Assembly (NCBI RefSeq): GCF_030532915.1
Contig: NZ_JAUNKD010000004.1
Location: 1-64,000, forward strand
Reading direction: 5' to 3'
Length of the DNA stretch: 64,000 nucleotides
DNA from: Capnocytophaga sp.
Lineage (GTDB): Bacteria; Bacteroidota; Bacteroidia; Flavobacteriales; Flavobacteriaceae
Both the position numbers and the translations under genes were made by a program. The notes beneath the pieces were generated by a model. The model saw nothing but the letters and a program-made list of their open reading frames with translations, searched no databases and was not told the origin of the DNA. Positions 44,014 through 54,100 of the stretch are shown in pieces. Every line of letters starts with the position of its first letter. Within the stretch, counting starts at the first letter, position 1.

Positions 44014-45135
44014 ATGACATTTGACAACATCCTTGGATACGATTCCATCAAAAAATACTTAAAAGACAGCGTAGATGCCCAACGCATTCCGCACGCACAA
44101 CTTTTTGTGGGCGGTGAAGGTTGTGGCACGCTCCCGATGGCAATTGCCTATGGCACGTACATTCTTTGCCAAAATAACGCATCGTGTTTGCTGAAATGTG
44201 CCAACCTTTCGCACCCCGATTTGCATTTCGTTTTCCCGACAGCCACCAATACCAAAGTAAAAAAAGACCCCATAAGTTCCTTATTTTTAGATGAATGGCG
44301 CAAATTCGTGAAAGAGCAACCTTACGGAAATCTCTTCGATTGGTATTCGCAGCTGGGCATCGAAAACAAACAGGGGAACATCAGCGTGAACGAAGCCAAA
44401 GACATCACCTCCAAACTCGCCCTCAAAGCCTTTGAAGGCGGTTACAAAGTGATGATTATCTGGATGGCAGAAAAAATGAATACCGAATCGGCAAACAAAC
44501 TTTTAAAACTACTGGAAGAACCACCGCAACAAACTATTTTTCTGTTAGTTACGGAAGATGAAAACGCCATTTTGGAAACCATCAAATCACGATGCCAAAT
44601 TTTGCGTTTTCCGCCGTTGAGCGAAAATGCCATCAAACAGGGACTTATAGCAAACGGAATTCCTGAAAATGAAGCTGTTAAATTAGCCGTTCGGGCACAA
44701 GGAAGTTTCAACAAAGCCTTGCGTTTTTCGCAGGAAAAAGATGAAGAAAACAGCTTTGAAAAATGGTTTATCAGCTGGGTCAGAACCGCTTACCGAGCCA
44801 AAGGCAACAAGGCTTCCATTCACGGACTTTTGCAATGGAGCGAAGAAATTGCCGCCGCAGGACGCGAAACGCAAAAACAATTTTTGTTGTATTGTATTGA
44901 GGTTTTCCGTCAGGCGATGCTTTTAAATTACAATTCAGGAAGTTTGGTGTATTCCGAGTTTCAAGACCCATCGTTTCGTTTGGAAAAATTCGCTCCGTTT
45001 GTTCACGGAAATAACATCGAAGCCATTCACCAACAATTGGAAGACGCTCTTTTTCACATCGAACGCAACGGAAACGCCAAAATTATTCTCACGGATTTAT
45101 CCATCAAACTAACCCGATTGTTGCACACCAAATAA
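44014..45135 (+). CDS. holB: DNA polymerase III delta-prime subunit
   Basis: 373 residues. A clamp-loader subunit. Seen: RIPHAQLFVGGEGCGTLPMAIAYGTYILCQ, where the Walker A lysine is missing, as in ATPase-inactive delta-prime subunits; a Cys-containing segment CQNNASCLLKCANLSHPDLHFV reduced from the zinc site; NEAKDITSKLALKAFEGGYKVMIIWMAEKMNTESANKLLKLLEEPP; and SRCQILRFPPL. The C-terminal half is the helical collar domain. It lies nine bases before copA on the same strand. Confidence 0.9.
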   Translation: MTFDNILGYDSIKKYLKDSVDAQRIPHAQLFVGGEGCGTLPMAIAYGTYILCQNNASCLLKCANLSHPDLHFVFPTATNTKVKKDPISSLFLDEWRKFVKEQPYGNLFDWYSQLGIENKQGNISVNEAKDITSKLALKAFEGGYKVMIIWMAEKMNTESANKLLKLLEEPPQQTIFLLVTEDENAILETIKSRCQILRFPPLSENAIKQGLIANGIPENEAVKLAVRAQGSFNKALRFSQEKDEENSFEKWFISWVRTAYRAKGNKASIHGLLQWSEEIAAAGRETQKQFLLYCIEVFRQAMLLNYNSGSLVYSEFQDPSFRLEKFAPFVHGNNIEAIHQQLEDALFHIERNGNAKIILTDLSIKLTRLLHTK

Positions 45136-45144
45136 AACGTACAA

Positions 45145-47352
45145 ATGAGTAACATCATCAAAAAAACATTTCCCGTGCTGGGAATGAGTTGTGCTGCTTG
45201 TGCCGGAAGCGTTGAAAACACTGTAAAACAAAGCAATGGAATTGTAAATGCTGTCGTAAATTTCGCTACGGGCAACCTCACGGTGGAATATCGTGCTAAG
45301 CAAACCAATCCCGAAACTTTGCAAAAAATTGTGCAAGCATCGGGCTTTGACCTGTTGATTAACGAAGGTACCGATTCGCAACAAACCTTAGAGAGCATCC
45401 ATCTTGAAAAAATAAAGTCGCTACAATTCAAAACCTTATGGGCAGTTATGTTATCGATTCCTGTGGTTGTCATCGGAATGGTTTTTATGAATATGCCCTA
45501 CGCCAATGAACTGATGTGGCTTTTTTCAACTCCGGTTGTGTTGTGGTTGGGTAAAGATTTTTTTGTAAGTGCTTGGAAAAAAGCACGAAACCGCTCGGCA
45601 AATATGGATACGTTGGTAGCCCTCAGCACCGGTATTGCTTATTGTTTTAGCGTATTTAATATGCTGCTTGCAAGTTATTTACAAAAAAAAGATATCACCC
45701 CGCACGTTTATTTTGAAGCGGCTGCCGTTATCATCGCATTCATTCTTTTAGGGAAATTACTTGAAGAAAAAGCCAAGGGAAACACCTCATCGGCAATCAA
45801 AAAACTCATCGGACTACAACCCAAAACCATTACTCTTATCCAAGCCGATGGCAATGAAAAAACCGTACCTATTGAATCCGTTCGGGTGGGCGACACTATT
45901 TTGGTAAAACCCGGTGAAAAAATTGCCGTTGATGGCAAGGTAGTTGGCGGAACTTCGTACGTTGATGAAAGTATGCTCAGTGGCGAACCCGTTGCCGTAC
46001 TAAAAAAGGAGAACGAGAAAGTTTTTGCAGGCACTATTAACCAAAAGGGAAGTTTCCGATTCCGAGCCGAAAAAGTAGGCAAAGAAACGATGCTTGCCCA
46101 AATCATCAAAACCGTTACGGAAGCACAGGGCAGTAAAGCTCCCGTTCAAAAACTAACGGATAAAATTGCTTCGGTTTTTGTTCCAACGGTGATGGTAATT
46201 GCCGCAATCACCTTTATTTTATGGGCTTTTTTGGGTGGCGAACACAGCCTGATTCAAGGGTTGTTGGCAGCGGTTACCGTTTTGGTTATTGCCTGTCCGT
46301 GCGCCTTGGGATTGGCTACACCCACCGCCATTATGGTGGGCATTGGCAAAGGCGCCGAAAAAGGAATTTTGATAAAAGATGCCGAAAGTTTGGAACGGGC
46401 TAAAAACATAACCGATATTGTGCTGGACAAAACCGGTACGATTACCGAAGGGAAACCCCAAGTTACCAACATCGAATGGCTTACCGAAACACCGGAGCTA
46501 AAAAGCATTTTGCGAAGTATCGAAAAACAATCAGAACACCCACTGGCAGAAGCTGTTACAAATCACTTGACAGACGCAAATGAGGTTTATTTAACTAATT
46601 TTGAAAGCATTACCGGAAAAGGCGTAACGGCTGTTTTTAGTGGTGAAACGTACTTCGTTGGGAATAAAACCTTATTAACCGAAAACGGAATCACTCCTTC
46701 GGAAATATTGCAACAAAAAGCCGACAAGTGGAGCGCCAAAGCCCAAACCGTGATTTGGTTTTCCGATAGCCAAAAAGCACTCGCCGCCATAGCCATAGCC
46801 GACCAAGTAAAACCAACCTCAAAAACCGCCATAAACGAACTGCACGCAATGGGCATCAACTTACATCTGCTGACGGGCGACAATAAAAAAACTGCGCAAG
46901 CTATTGCTAATCAGTTGTATATAAAAAGCTACAAAAGTGAATGTTTGCCCCAAGACAAAGCTGATTTTATAAAACAATTACAACAAAACCAAAAAATCGT
47001 AGCAATGGTTGGTGATGGCATCAATGACAGCACAGCCCTTGCCACTGCCGATGTAAGCATCGCAATGGGAAAAGGCGCTGACATTGCCATTGATGTTGCC
47101 CGAATGACCATCATATCATCTGATTTGGGTAAAATTCCGCAAGCAATAAAACTCTCACAGCAAACGGTAACAACCATTCGGCAGAATTTATTTTGGGCAT
47201 TCATTTACAACATTATAGGTATCCCCATTGCAGCCGGAGTTTTATATCCCATCAACGGATTTATGCTTAGCCCGATGCTTGCCGGCGCAGCGATGGCGAT
47301 GAGCAGCCTCAGTGTGGTAACCAACAGTTTGCGACTCAAATGGAAAGAATAA
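45145..47352 (+). CDS. copA: Copper-exporting P1B-type ATPase
   Basis: 735 residues. One N-terminal heavy-metal domain with GMSCAAC (C16, C19), then eight membrane helices with the ion-binding CPC (C384-P-C386), TGES-type actuator motif (DESMLSGEPVAV), phosphorylation site DKTGT (D428), SEHPLAEAV (the HP motif) and GDGINDSTALATADV. These define a Cu+ (possibly Ag+) exporter in the inner membrane. No CopZ or CueR-type regulator gene is adjacent. It ends at a strong bidirectional terminator. Confidence 0.95.
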   Translation: MSNIIKKTFPVLGMSCAACAGSVENTVKQSNGIVNAVVNFATGNLTVEYRAKQTNPETLQKIVQASGFDLLINEGTDSQQTLESIHLEKIKSLQFKTLWAVMLSIPVVVIGMVFMNMPYANELMWLFSTPVVLWLGKDFFVSAWKKARNRSANMDTLVALSTGIAYCFSVFNMLLASYLQKKDITPHVYFEAAAVIIAFILLGKLLEEKAKGNTSSAIKKLIGLQPKTITLIQADGNEKTVPIESVRVGDTILVKPGEKIAVDGKVVGGTSYVDESMLSGEPVAVLKKENEKVFAGTINQKGSFRFRAEKVGKETMLAQIIKTVTEAQGSKAPVQKLTDKIASVFVPTVMVIAAITFILWAFLGGEHSLIQGLLAAVTVLVIACPCALGLATPTAIMVGIGKGAEKGILIKDAESLERAKNITDIVLDKTGTITEGKPQVTNIEWLTETPELKSILRSIEKQSEHPLAEAVTNHLTDANEVYLTNFESITGKGVTAVFSGETYFVGNKTLLTENGITPSEILQQKADKWSAKAQTVIWFSDSQKALAAIAIADQVKPTSKTAINELHAMGINLHLLTGDNKKTAQAIANQLYIKSYKSECLPQDKADFIKQLQQNQKIVAMVGDGINDSTALATADVSIAMGKGADIAIDVARMTIISSDLGKIPQAIKLSQQTVTTIRQNLFWAFIYNIIGIPIAAGVLYPINGFMLSPMLAGAAMAMSSLSVVTNSLRLKWKE

Positions 47353-47357
47353 TCACA

Positions 47358-47395
47358 AAAAAATCTTCTTTCTTAATTAAGAAAGAAGATTTTTT
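47358..47395. terminator. Bidirectional terminator after copA
   Basis: A perfect 38-bp palindrome with arms of 19 bases (AAAAAATCTTCTTTCTTAA, then complement). Its AAAATCTTCTTT core is shared with the terminator at 21427. Confidence 0.85.
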
Positions 47396-47409
47396 GATTT
47401 TAACTGTAG

Positions 47410-47613
47410 TTATTTATTATTTTCTCTTACAAAAGGTTCATCACCATAAAAACCTTTTTCTACTTTTTTGAGTTTTAAAACAGTTCCATTGGATTGTTGT
47501 AACTCAATATAGTCTTTTTTATGTTTGATGATTTTGAATTTTTGGACAGCATCTTTGATTGCATACTCTCTTTCAAAAGGTTCTATAAAAGGTATTTTTG
47601 AAATAAAAAACAA
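47410..47613 (-). pseudogene. Short 67-residue reading frame, possible gene remnant
   Basis: The frame starts at TTG within the dispersed hairpin element and has no internal ATG. Its residues EPFEREYAIKDAVQKFKIIKHKKDYIELQQSNGTVLKLKKVEKGFYGDE look protein-like (lysine-rich, alternating), with a plausible C-terminus and a terminator behind it. It may be the 3' end of a lost gene or a short gene starting at TTG. No family recognised. Confidence 0.35.
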
Positions 47614-47712
47614 CCGTATTTCATCTTTCGGTTTAAAAAAGAAAACTGTTAAAAAAATGGGAAAATCTTATTTTTTTAACAGTTTTCATTCGGTGCTGAA
47701 AATAAAAAGATT
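47600..47712. repeat. Dispersed hairpin element, copy 2
   Basis: Aligns with 24518-24627. The hairpin arms are perfect 18-mers (GAAAACTGTTAAAAAAAT at 47641-47658; complement at 47670-47687) around an 11-base loop. Relative to copy 1 the stem change T-A to C-G is made on both sides. It overlaps the start of the 47410-47613 frame and lies 29 bases from the end of the aminopeptidase gene. Confidence 0.75.
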
Positions 47713-47740
47713 ATAAATCCTTAAAATGCAATTTGGTAAA

Positions 47741-49510
47741 TCACAACGGCTTTACAAGTTCCAAAAACCATTGTTTTATATCGCCTTGCAAATGAGGTGC
47801 TAACTTTTCTTGGCAAGTTTTGTGGTAATTGTTCAGCCATTGTTTTTCGTCATCGGTAAGCAAATGTATGTTAATGGCATTGGGCATAAACGGACAAAGC
47901 GTCAGTGTTTCAAACTCATAGAAAGTCCCGAATTCATTGTGCTGCACTTCCTGCACGGCTATCAAATTTTCGTGGCGTATGCCGTATTTGTTTTCCACAT
48001 AAAAACCGGGTTCGTCTGAACAAACCATTCCCACCAGCAATTCTTGCGGATTCATATCCTTCCGAATGTTTTGCGGACCTTCGTGTACGTTCATAAAACT
48101 TCCCACGCCGTGCCCCGTTCCGTGTCCGTAATCTTTTTTGTGTTTCCACAAAGGCATTCGGGCAAAGGCATCTAACTGAACGCCTTTTGTCCCTTTCGGA
48201 AAACGCACCATCGCCAACTGAATCATACCTTTAAGAACCAGCGTACAATCGTCGATAAATTCCTGTGAAACCTCACCAAGCGGAATGGTACGGGTAATGT
48301 CGGTCGTTCCTTCTAAATATTGCCCGCCCGAATCCACCAAAATACTGCCTTTGGCAAAAACTTCTTTACTGCCTTCTTCCGGAGCCGAATAATGCACAAT
48401 TGCGCCATTACCCTGATAACCAACGATACTTCCGAAACTTTCACCAACAAAATTAGCGCCTTCGGCACGGAAATCACGTAGTTTTTTTCCGATGCTGTAC
48501 TCAGTCATCGGCTCCTTCCCTACCCGATGCGTCAGCCAGTACAAAAATTTAACCATCGCCACACCATCGCGCTCCATCACGATTCGGAATCCTTCCAGCT
48601 CGGTTGCATTTTTGGTAGCTTTCATCAAATTACCCGGCGCCGGCGCTTTTATTATGAAATTATCTTTTTCTAAAACATTGAAAATCGCTTGATTGGCATT
48701 CGGAGCAATTAACACCGATGATTTTTTCACTTCGGAAAGATATGTAAAGAAATCATCATAATTTTTGATTGCCACTCCCGATTTTTTCAAATGATTTTCA
48801 ACTTCAGCAGTTACTTTGGCTTTATCAACAAACAAAATGGCATCGTTTTTTGAAAGCACTACGTAACCCAAAAACACCGGATTATACGCCACATCACTCC
48901 CTCGAAGGTTGAGCGTCCAAGCCACATCATCTAATGAAGTAATTATATGCAAATCAGCTTTTTGCTGTCTCATTTTTTCGCGAATGGCTTCCAATTTATC
49001 ATTTACCGTTTGCCCTGCCCATTTATCAGGATGCACAAAAATAGGGTGCAGTGGACTTTTCGGACGATTTGTCCAAACCTTATCCAACAACGGATTGTTT
49101 TTCAAATGTATTTCATTATTTTTCAATACATTATGTAATTTTTCCCACGCTAAATGTGACGTTGCCAAAGCATTCAGCGCCACCGTTGCCCCTTTTGGAA
49201 GTTCCGACACCAACCAATCGACATAATCGGGTGTACCTTCCACGCCTTCCTTGAAAAGTGTGATGCCCGAATCTTTGAGCTCAATGGGTGCCTGCACAAA
49301 ATAACGCGAGTCCGTCCACAATCCGGCTTTATCTCGGGTAACTACCACAAAACCAGCCGACCCCGTAAAACCTGAAAGCCACGCACGTTCCAACCATTCC
49401 TCAGGCAGATATTCGCTAAGGTGTGGGTCTGCACTAAAAATCACAAAGGCATCAACGCCTTCGGTTTGCATCTGTTTTCGTAAAAGTGTTATTTTTTCTG
49501 ATGTTTTCAT
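47741..49510 (-). CDS. Xaa-Pro aminopeptidase (M24B family)
   Basis: 589 residues, cytoplasmic. Aminopeptidase-P type: two N-terminal creatinase-like domains (about 1-150 and 165-310), then the pita-bread domain. Metal ligands are seen in LVDSGGQYLEGTTDITRTI (two Asp), GHGTGHGVGSFMNVHEGP (His) and the late Glu-containing segments VCSDEPGFYVENKYGIRHEN and FEFETLTLCPF. It removes N-terminal residues before proline. The length fits the long form found in Bacteroidota and eukaryotes. A -7 box on the minus strand is at 49560-49567. Confidence 0.93.
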   Translation of the reverse strand: MKTSEKITLLRKQMQTEGVDAFVIFSADPHLSEYLPEEWLERAWLSGFTGSAGFVVVTRDKAGLWTDSRYFVQAPIELKDSGITLFKEGVEGTPDYVDWLVSELPKGATVALNALATSHLAWEKLHNVLKNNEIHLKNNPLLDKVWTNRPKSPLHPIFVHPDKWAGQTVNDKLEAIREKMRQQKADLHIITSLDDVAWTLNLRGSDVAYNPVFLGYVVLSKNDAILFVDKAKVTAEVENHLKKSGVAIKNYDDFFTYLSEVKKSSVLIAPNANQAIFNVLEKDNFIIKAPAPGNLMKATKNATELEGFRIVMERDGVAMVKFLYWLTHRVGKEPMTEYSIGKKLRDFRAEGANFVGESFGSIVGYQGNGAIVHYSAPEEGSKEVFAKGSILVDSGGQYLEGTTDITRTIPLGEVSQEFIDDCTLVLKGMIQLAMVRFPKGTKGVQLDAFARMPLWKHKKDYGHGTGHGVGSFMNVHEGPQNIRKDMNPQELLVGMVCSDEPGFYVENKYGIRHENLIAVQEVQHNEFGTFYEFETLTLCPFMPNAINIHLLTDDEKQWLNNYHKTCQEKLAPHLQGDIKQWFLELVKPL

Positions 49511-49559
49511 TATCTAAAATTTAACGGATTGTAACTATTTCATTAAAAAATAAGTCTGA

Positions 49560-49567
49560 CAAAGGTA
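49560..49567 (-). promoter_or_regulatory. -7 box of the aminopeptidase gene
   Basis: TACCTTTG on the minus strand, 50 bases before the start codon. No clear -33 box. Confidence 0.5.
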
Positions 49568-49639
49568 TGAAATATTTTTAATTTCCTTCTTCTTTTTAGA
49601 TTTTTCTTTTCCCAAAAACAAAAATAAAACCTCTTTTTT

Positions 49640-49668
49640 TTGATTTTACTGAATATTTTGTACCTTTG
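49640..49668 (+). promoter_or_regulatory. Promoter of serS
   Basis: TTG (49640-49642), 18-base spacer, TACCTTTG (49661-49668). It overlaps the upstream part of the reading frame and fixes the start at ATG 49697. Confidence 0.75.
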
Positions 49669-49696
49669 TGGGTTCAATGTGTTAAAAACGAAAAAT

Positions 49697-50977
49697 ATGT
49701 TGCAACTTACTTTTGTCAGAGAAAATAAAGACACGGTTTTAAACGGACTTAAAAAGCGTAATTTCAAAGATTTACATATCGTTGATGAGGTGATTCAGTT
49801 AGACGAAAAACGAAGAGCCACCCAAGCTGAACTTGACACCGTTTTGGCAGAATCCAACGCCATTTCAAAGGAAATCGGTCAGCTTTTCAAATCCGGAAAA
49901 ACCGCCGAAGCCAATGTTTTGAAAGAAAAAACCGCCGAATTGAAAGATAAATCCAAAAATCTTTCCGATGCCTTGTCCGAAATTTCGGAAAACTTAAGCG
50001 AACTATTGTATCGTATTCCAAACATTCCCAATGAATTAGTTCCGTTTGGAACTTCCGAAACCGATAACGAAGTAGTTTTTCAAGCCGGTGAAATCCCGAA
50101 TTTAGGCGAAAACGCACTTCCACATTGGGAACTCGCAAAAAAATACGATATCATTGATTTTGAGCTTGGTGTAAAAATTACGGGAGCGGGTTTTCCTGTT
50201 TACAAAGGCAAGGGAGCCAAGTTGCAACGGGCGTTAATCACTTATTTTTTAGATAAAAACACCGAAGCGGGCTATCAAGAATTTCAAGTACCTCACGTGG
50301 TAAACGAAGCATCGGGCTACGGAACGGGGCAACTTCCTGATAAAGAAGGACAAATGTATCACATTGGGTTGGACGACCTCTATTTGATTCCCACCGCCGA
50401 AGTGCCGGTAACCAATTTTTTCAGAGATGTGTTACTTGCTGAAAATGAGCTTCCTATCTGCTGTACGGCATACACGCCTTGTTTCCGCAGAGAAGCAGGA
50501 AGTTACGGGGCTCACGTTCGCGGGCTGAATCGCTTGCATCAGTTTGATAAAGTGGAAATTGTACGCGTGGAACACCCCGAAAATTCGTACAAAGCCTTAG
50601 ATGCAATGGTTGAGCACGTGAAATCTATTCTGAACGAATTGAAGTTGCCGTACCGCATTTTGCGTTTGTGTGGTGGTGATTTGGGCTTCACTTCGGCATT
50701 GACTTACGATTTTGAAGTTTATTCCACGGCACAACAAAAATGGCTGGAAATCAGCTCAGTATCTAACTTTGAAACCTTTCAAGCCAACCGATTGAAATTG
50801 CGTTACAAAGATGCCGACGGAAAAAATAAATTGGCTCATACGCTTAACGGAAGTTCGTTGGCATTGCCCCGTGTTTTGGCTGGAATTTTAGAAAATTACC
50901 AAACCGAAGACGGCATCGCAATCCCCGAAGTGTTGCAAAAATACACCGGATTTGACAAAATCGAACTCAAAAAATAG
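49697..50977 (+). CDS. serS: Seryl-tRNA synthetase
   Basis: 426 residues. An N-terminal coiled-coil arm for the tRNA variable arm (about 30-100, KRRATQAELDTVLAESNAISKEIGQLF) and a class II catalytic core: motif 2 PCFRREAGSYGAHVRGLNRLHQFDKVE (about residues 265-291), then LRLCGGDLGFTSALTYDFEVYS and motif 3 NGSSLALPRVLAGILENYQ. Full length. A terminator follows before ileS. Confidence 0.97.
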   Translation: MLQLTFVRENKDTVLNGLKKRNFKDLHIVDEVIQLDEKRRATQAELDTVLAESNAISKEIGQLFKSGKTAEANVLKEKTAELKDKSKNLSDALSEISENLSELLYRIPNIPNELVPFGTSETDNEVVFQAGEIPNLGENALPHWELAKKYDIIDFELGVKITGAGFPVYKGKGAKLQRALITYFLDKNTEAGYQEFQVPHVVNEASGYGTGQLPDKEGQMYHIGLDDLYLIPTAEVPVTNFFRDVLLAENELPICCTAYTPCFRREAGSYGAHVRGLNRLHQFDKVEIVRVEHPENSYKALDAMVEHVKSILNELKLPYRILRLCGGDLGFTSALTYDFEVYSTAQQKWLEISSVSNFETFQANRLKLRYKDADGKNKLAHTLNGSSLALPRVLAGILENYQTEDGIAIPEVLQKYTGFDKIELKK

Positions 50978-51001
50978 TGAAATTGTTGATCATTCATAAT
51001 C

Positions 51002-51043
51002 AAAAACCTGAAATTGATTTAAACGTATCGATTTCAGGTTTTT
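51002..51043 (+). terminator. Terminator of serS
   Basis: AAAAACCTGAAAT (51002-51014) and ATTTCAGGTTTTT (51031-51043), with a 16-base loop. Confidence 0.75.
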
Positions 51044-51181
51044 ATCTTATTACAGAAATAAAAAAAGCCTCAAAAAAACGTTTTATCCCATATTTTTTTA
51101 GTAATTTCGCATCTTTAAAATAATATTGAGGCGTTTTTTGCCAGAAATGTATTTAATCACAACGAATTAGAAGTTTAGAAA

Positions 51182-54100
51182 ATGATATTCACAGAGTACA
51201 AAACCTTAGATTTACCCACCTTAGCCGGTGAAATTTTGAAATACTGGCAGGAAAACAACATATTCGACAAAAGTATCGACTTGCGTGAGGGCAAAACGCC
51301 TTTCGTGTTTTTTGAAGGACCGCCTTCGGCAAACGGAATTCCGGGCATTCACCACGTGATGGCGCGTTCCATCAAGGATATTTTTTGTCGTTACAAAACC
51401 CAAAAAGGCTTTCAGGTGAAGCGAAAAGCGGGCTGGGATACGCACGGACTGCCCGTAGAACTCGGCGTGGAAAAAGAACTCGGCATCACCAAGGAAGACA
51501 TCGGTAAAAAAATCTCTGTGGAAGATTACAACAAAGCCTGTAAGGAAGCCGTGATGCGTTACACCGACATCTGGAACGACCTCACCGAAAAAATCGGCTA
51601 CTGGGTGGATATGGAAAATCCGTACATCACCTACAAATCCAAATATATGGAGTCGGTTTGGTGGCTGTTGAAACAGATTTATAATCAGGGACTTCTGTAC
51701 AAAGGCTACACCATTCAGCCTTATTCACCAAAAGCAGGAACGGGACTTTCATCGCACGAACTCAATCAGCCGGGAACTTACCGCGATGTTTCCGACACCA
51801 CGATTGTAGCTCAATTCCGTGTGAAAACTTTTTCGTATCAGCTTATAAATCAGTTTAAAGATTTAGGCAGAAATGTGTTTGTATTGGCTTGGACAACCAC
51901 CCCTTGGACGCTTCCGTCAAATACGGCTTTGGCTGTGGGCAAAAATATTGATTATGTGTTGGTTAAAACTTTTAATCAATACACTTACGAGCCGATTTAT
52001 GTGATTTTAGCAAAAGATTTAGTATCAAAACAATTCGGAAGCAAGTTTGCCGAAGGTGAAAATTCTGAAATATTTGACCGAATTGAACAAAAATACAACG
52101 AAATCCCTGATAGAGATGATGCTTTGGACATTATCAATGTGGCGATTGCACAAACCAGCGAGATGAAGCACGCTAAAATTCCGTATCAAATCATCGACGA
52201 ATTTAAAGGCTCGGATTTGGAAGGAACTACTTATGAGCAACTGATTCCGTGGTTTTTACCTGCCGAAAATGCCGACCAAGCCTTCCGTGTGATTACGGGT
52301 GATTTCGTAACGACGGAAGACGGAACGGGTATTGTGCATATCGCCCCGACTTTCGGTGCTGATGACGCTCGTGTTGCCAAAGAAAACGGCATTCCGCCGA
52401 TGCTCATCAAAGACGAAAACGACAATTTGGTGCCGCTTGTGGATTTGCAAGGAAAGTTTGTGAAAGGCAACAAAGTTCCTGAAATTTTCAGCGGAAAATA
52501 CATCAAAAACGAATATTACGACGAAACGGTGCCTGAAAAGTCTTGGGATGTAGAACTCGCTATTCTCTTAAAAACAGAAGGTCAGGCGTTTAAGGTGGAA
52601 AAATATGTTCACTCCTATCCGCATTGTTGGCGTACCGACAAACCCGTTTTGTACTATCCGCTTGACTCGTGGTTTATCAAAATTACCGACATCAAAGACC
52701 GCCTTTTTGAACTGAACAAAACCATCAACTGGAAACCCAAAGCCACTGGCGAAGGGCGTTTCGGAAACTGGTTGCAAAACGCCAACGACTGGAATTTGTC
52801 GCGTTCGCGTTACTGGGGCATTCCGCTTCCGATTTGGCGAACCGACGACAAAAAAGAAGAAAAAATCATCGGCTCGGTGGAAGAATTAAAAGCTGAAATT
52901 CAGAAAGCTATCGCCGCCGGAGTGATGAGCGAAGACATTTTTGCTGATTTCAAAGTGGGCGATATGTCCGAGGCAAATTACGAAAAAATCGACCTGCATA
53001 AAAACGTGGTGGACAACGTTATTTTAGTGTCCGAAAGCGGAAAACCGATGAAACGCGAAAACGACCTTATCGACGTTTGGTTTGATTCCGGTGCGATGCC
53101 TTACGCCCAATGGCATTATCCGTTTGAGAACAAAGAAATGGTTGAAAACACTTGGAAAACAGCTGATTTCATTGCTGAAGGAGTAGACCAAACCCGCGGT
53201 TGGTTCTATACGCTTCACGCCATTGCAGGATTGGTTTTCGACGGAATTGCGTATAAAAACGTGGTTTCCAACGGATTGGTTTTAGACAAAAACGGACAAA
53301 AAATGTCCAAACGCTTGGGCAATGCCATCGACCCGTTCGCCACGCTGAAAGAGTTCGGACCTGATGCCACTCGCTGGTATATGATTTCCAACGCCAATCC
53401 GTGGGACAACTTAAAGTTTGATTTAGAGGGAGTTGCAGAGGTTAGGAGAAAATTCTTTGGAACGCTTTACAACACCTATTCGTTCTTTGCTTTGTACGCC
53501 AACGTGGACGGATTTTCATACAAAGAAGCTGATATTCCACTTGCGGAACGTCCCGAAATTGACCGCTGGATTTTATCGGAACTGCACACGCTTATTCAAA
53601 AAGTGGACGAAGCCTACGAAACCTACGAGCCTACGCGTGCCACACGACTCATTTCCGATTTCGTGCAGGAAAATCTAAGTAACTGGTACGTAAGGCTTTG
53701 CCGTCGTCGTTTTTGGAAAGGCGAATACGAAGCCGACAAAATTTCGGCATACCAAACGCTTTACACTTGTCTGCTCAACGTGGCAAAATTGATGGCTCCC
53801 GTAGCTCCGTTTTACGCCGAGCGATTGTACAAAGATTTGACCGCCAAAACGGGACAAGAAAACGCCGAAAGTGTGCATCTGACCAACTTCCCGAAATCGG
53901 ATAACACAATGATTGACAAATTATTGGAAAGCAAAATGGAAAAAGCTCAAAGCATTTCGTCATTGGTGCTTTCGCTTCGTAAAAAGGAAATGATAAAGGT
54001 GCGTCAACCATTGCAAAAGATAATGATTCCTGTTGCCAATGCAGCGGAAAAAGCTGAAATTGAAGCCGTTGCCGACCTTATCAAATCGGAAGTGAACGTT

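Noticed and set aside
44110..44160. Broken holB because the Walker A lysine is missing
   Set aside because: Delta-prime subunits are normally ATPase-inactive, so the loss is expected.
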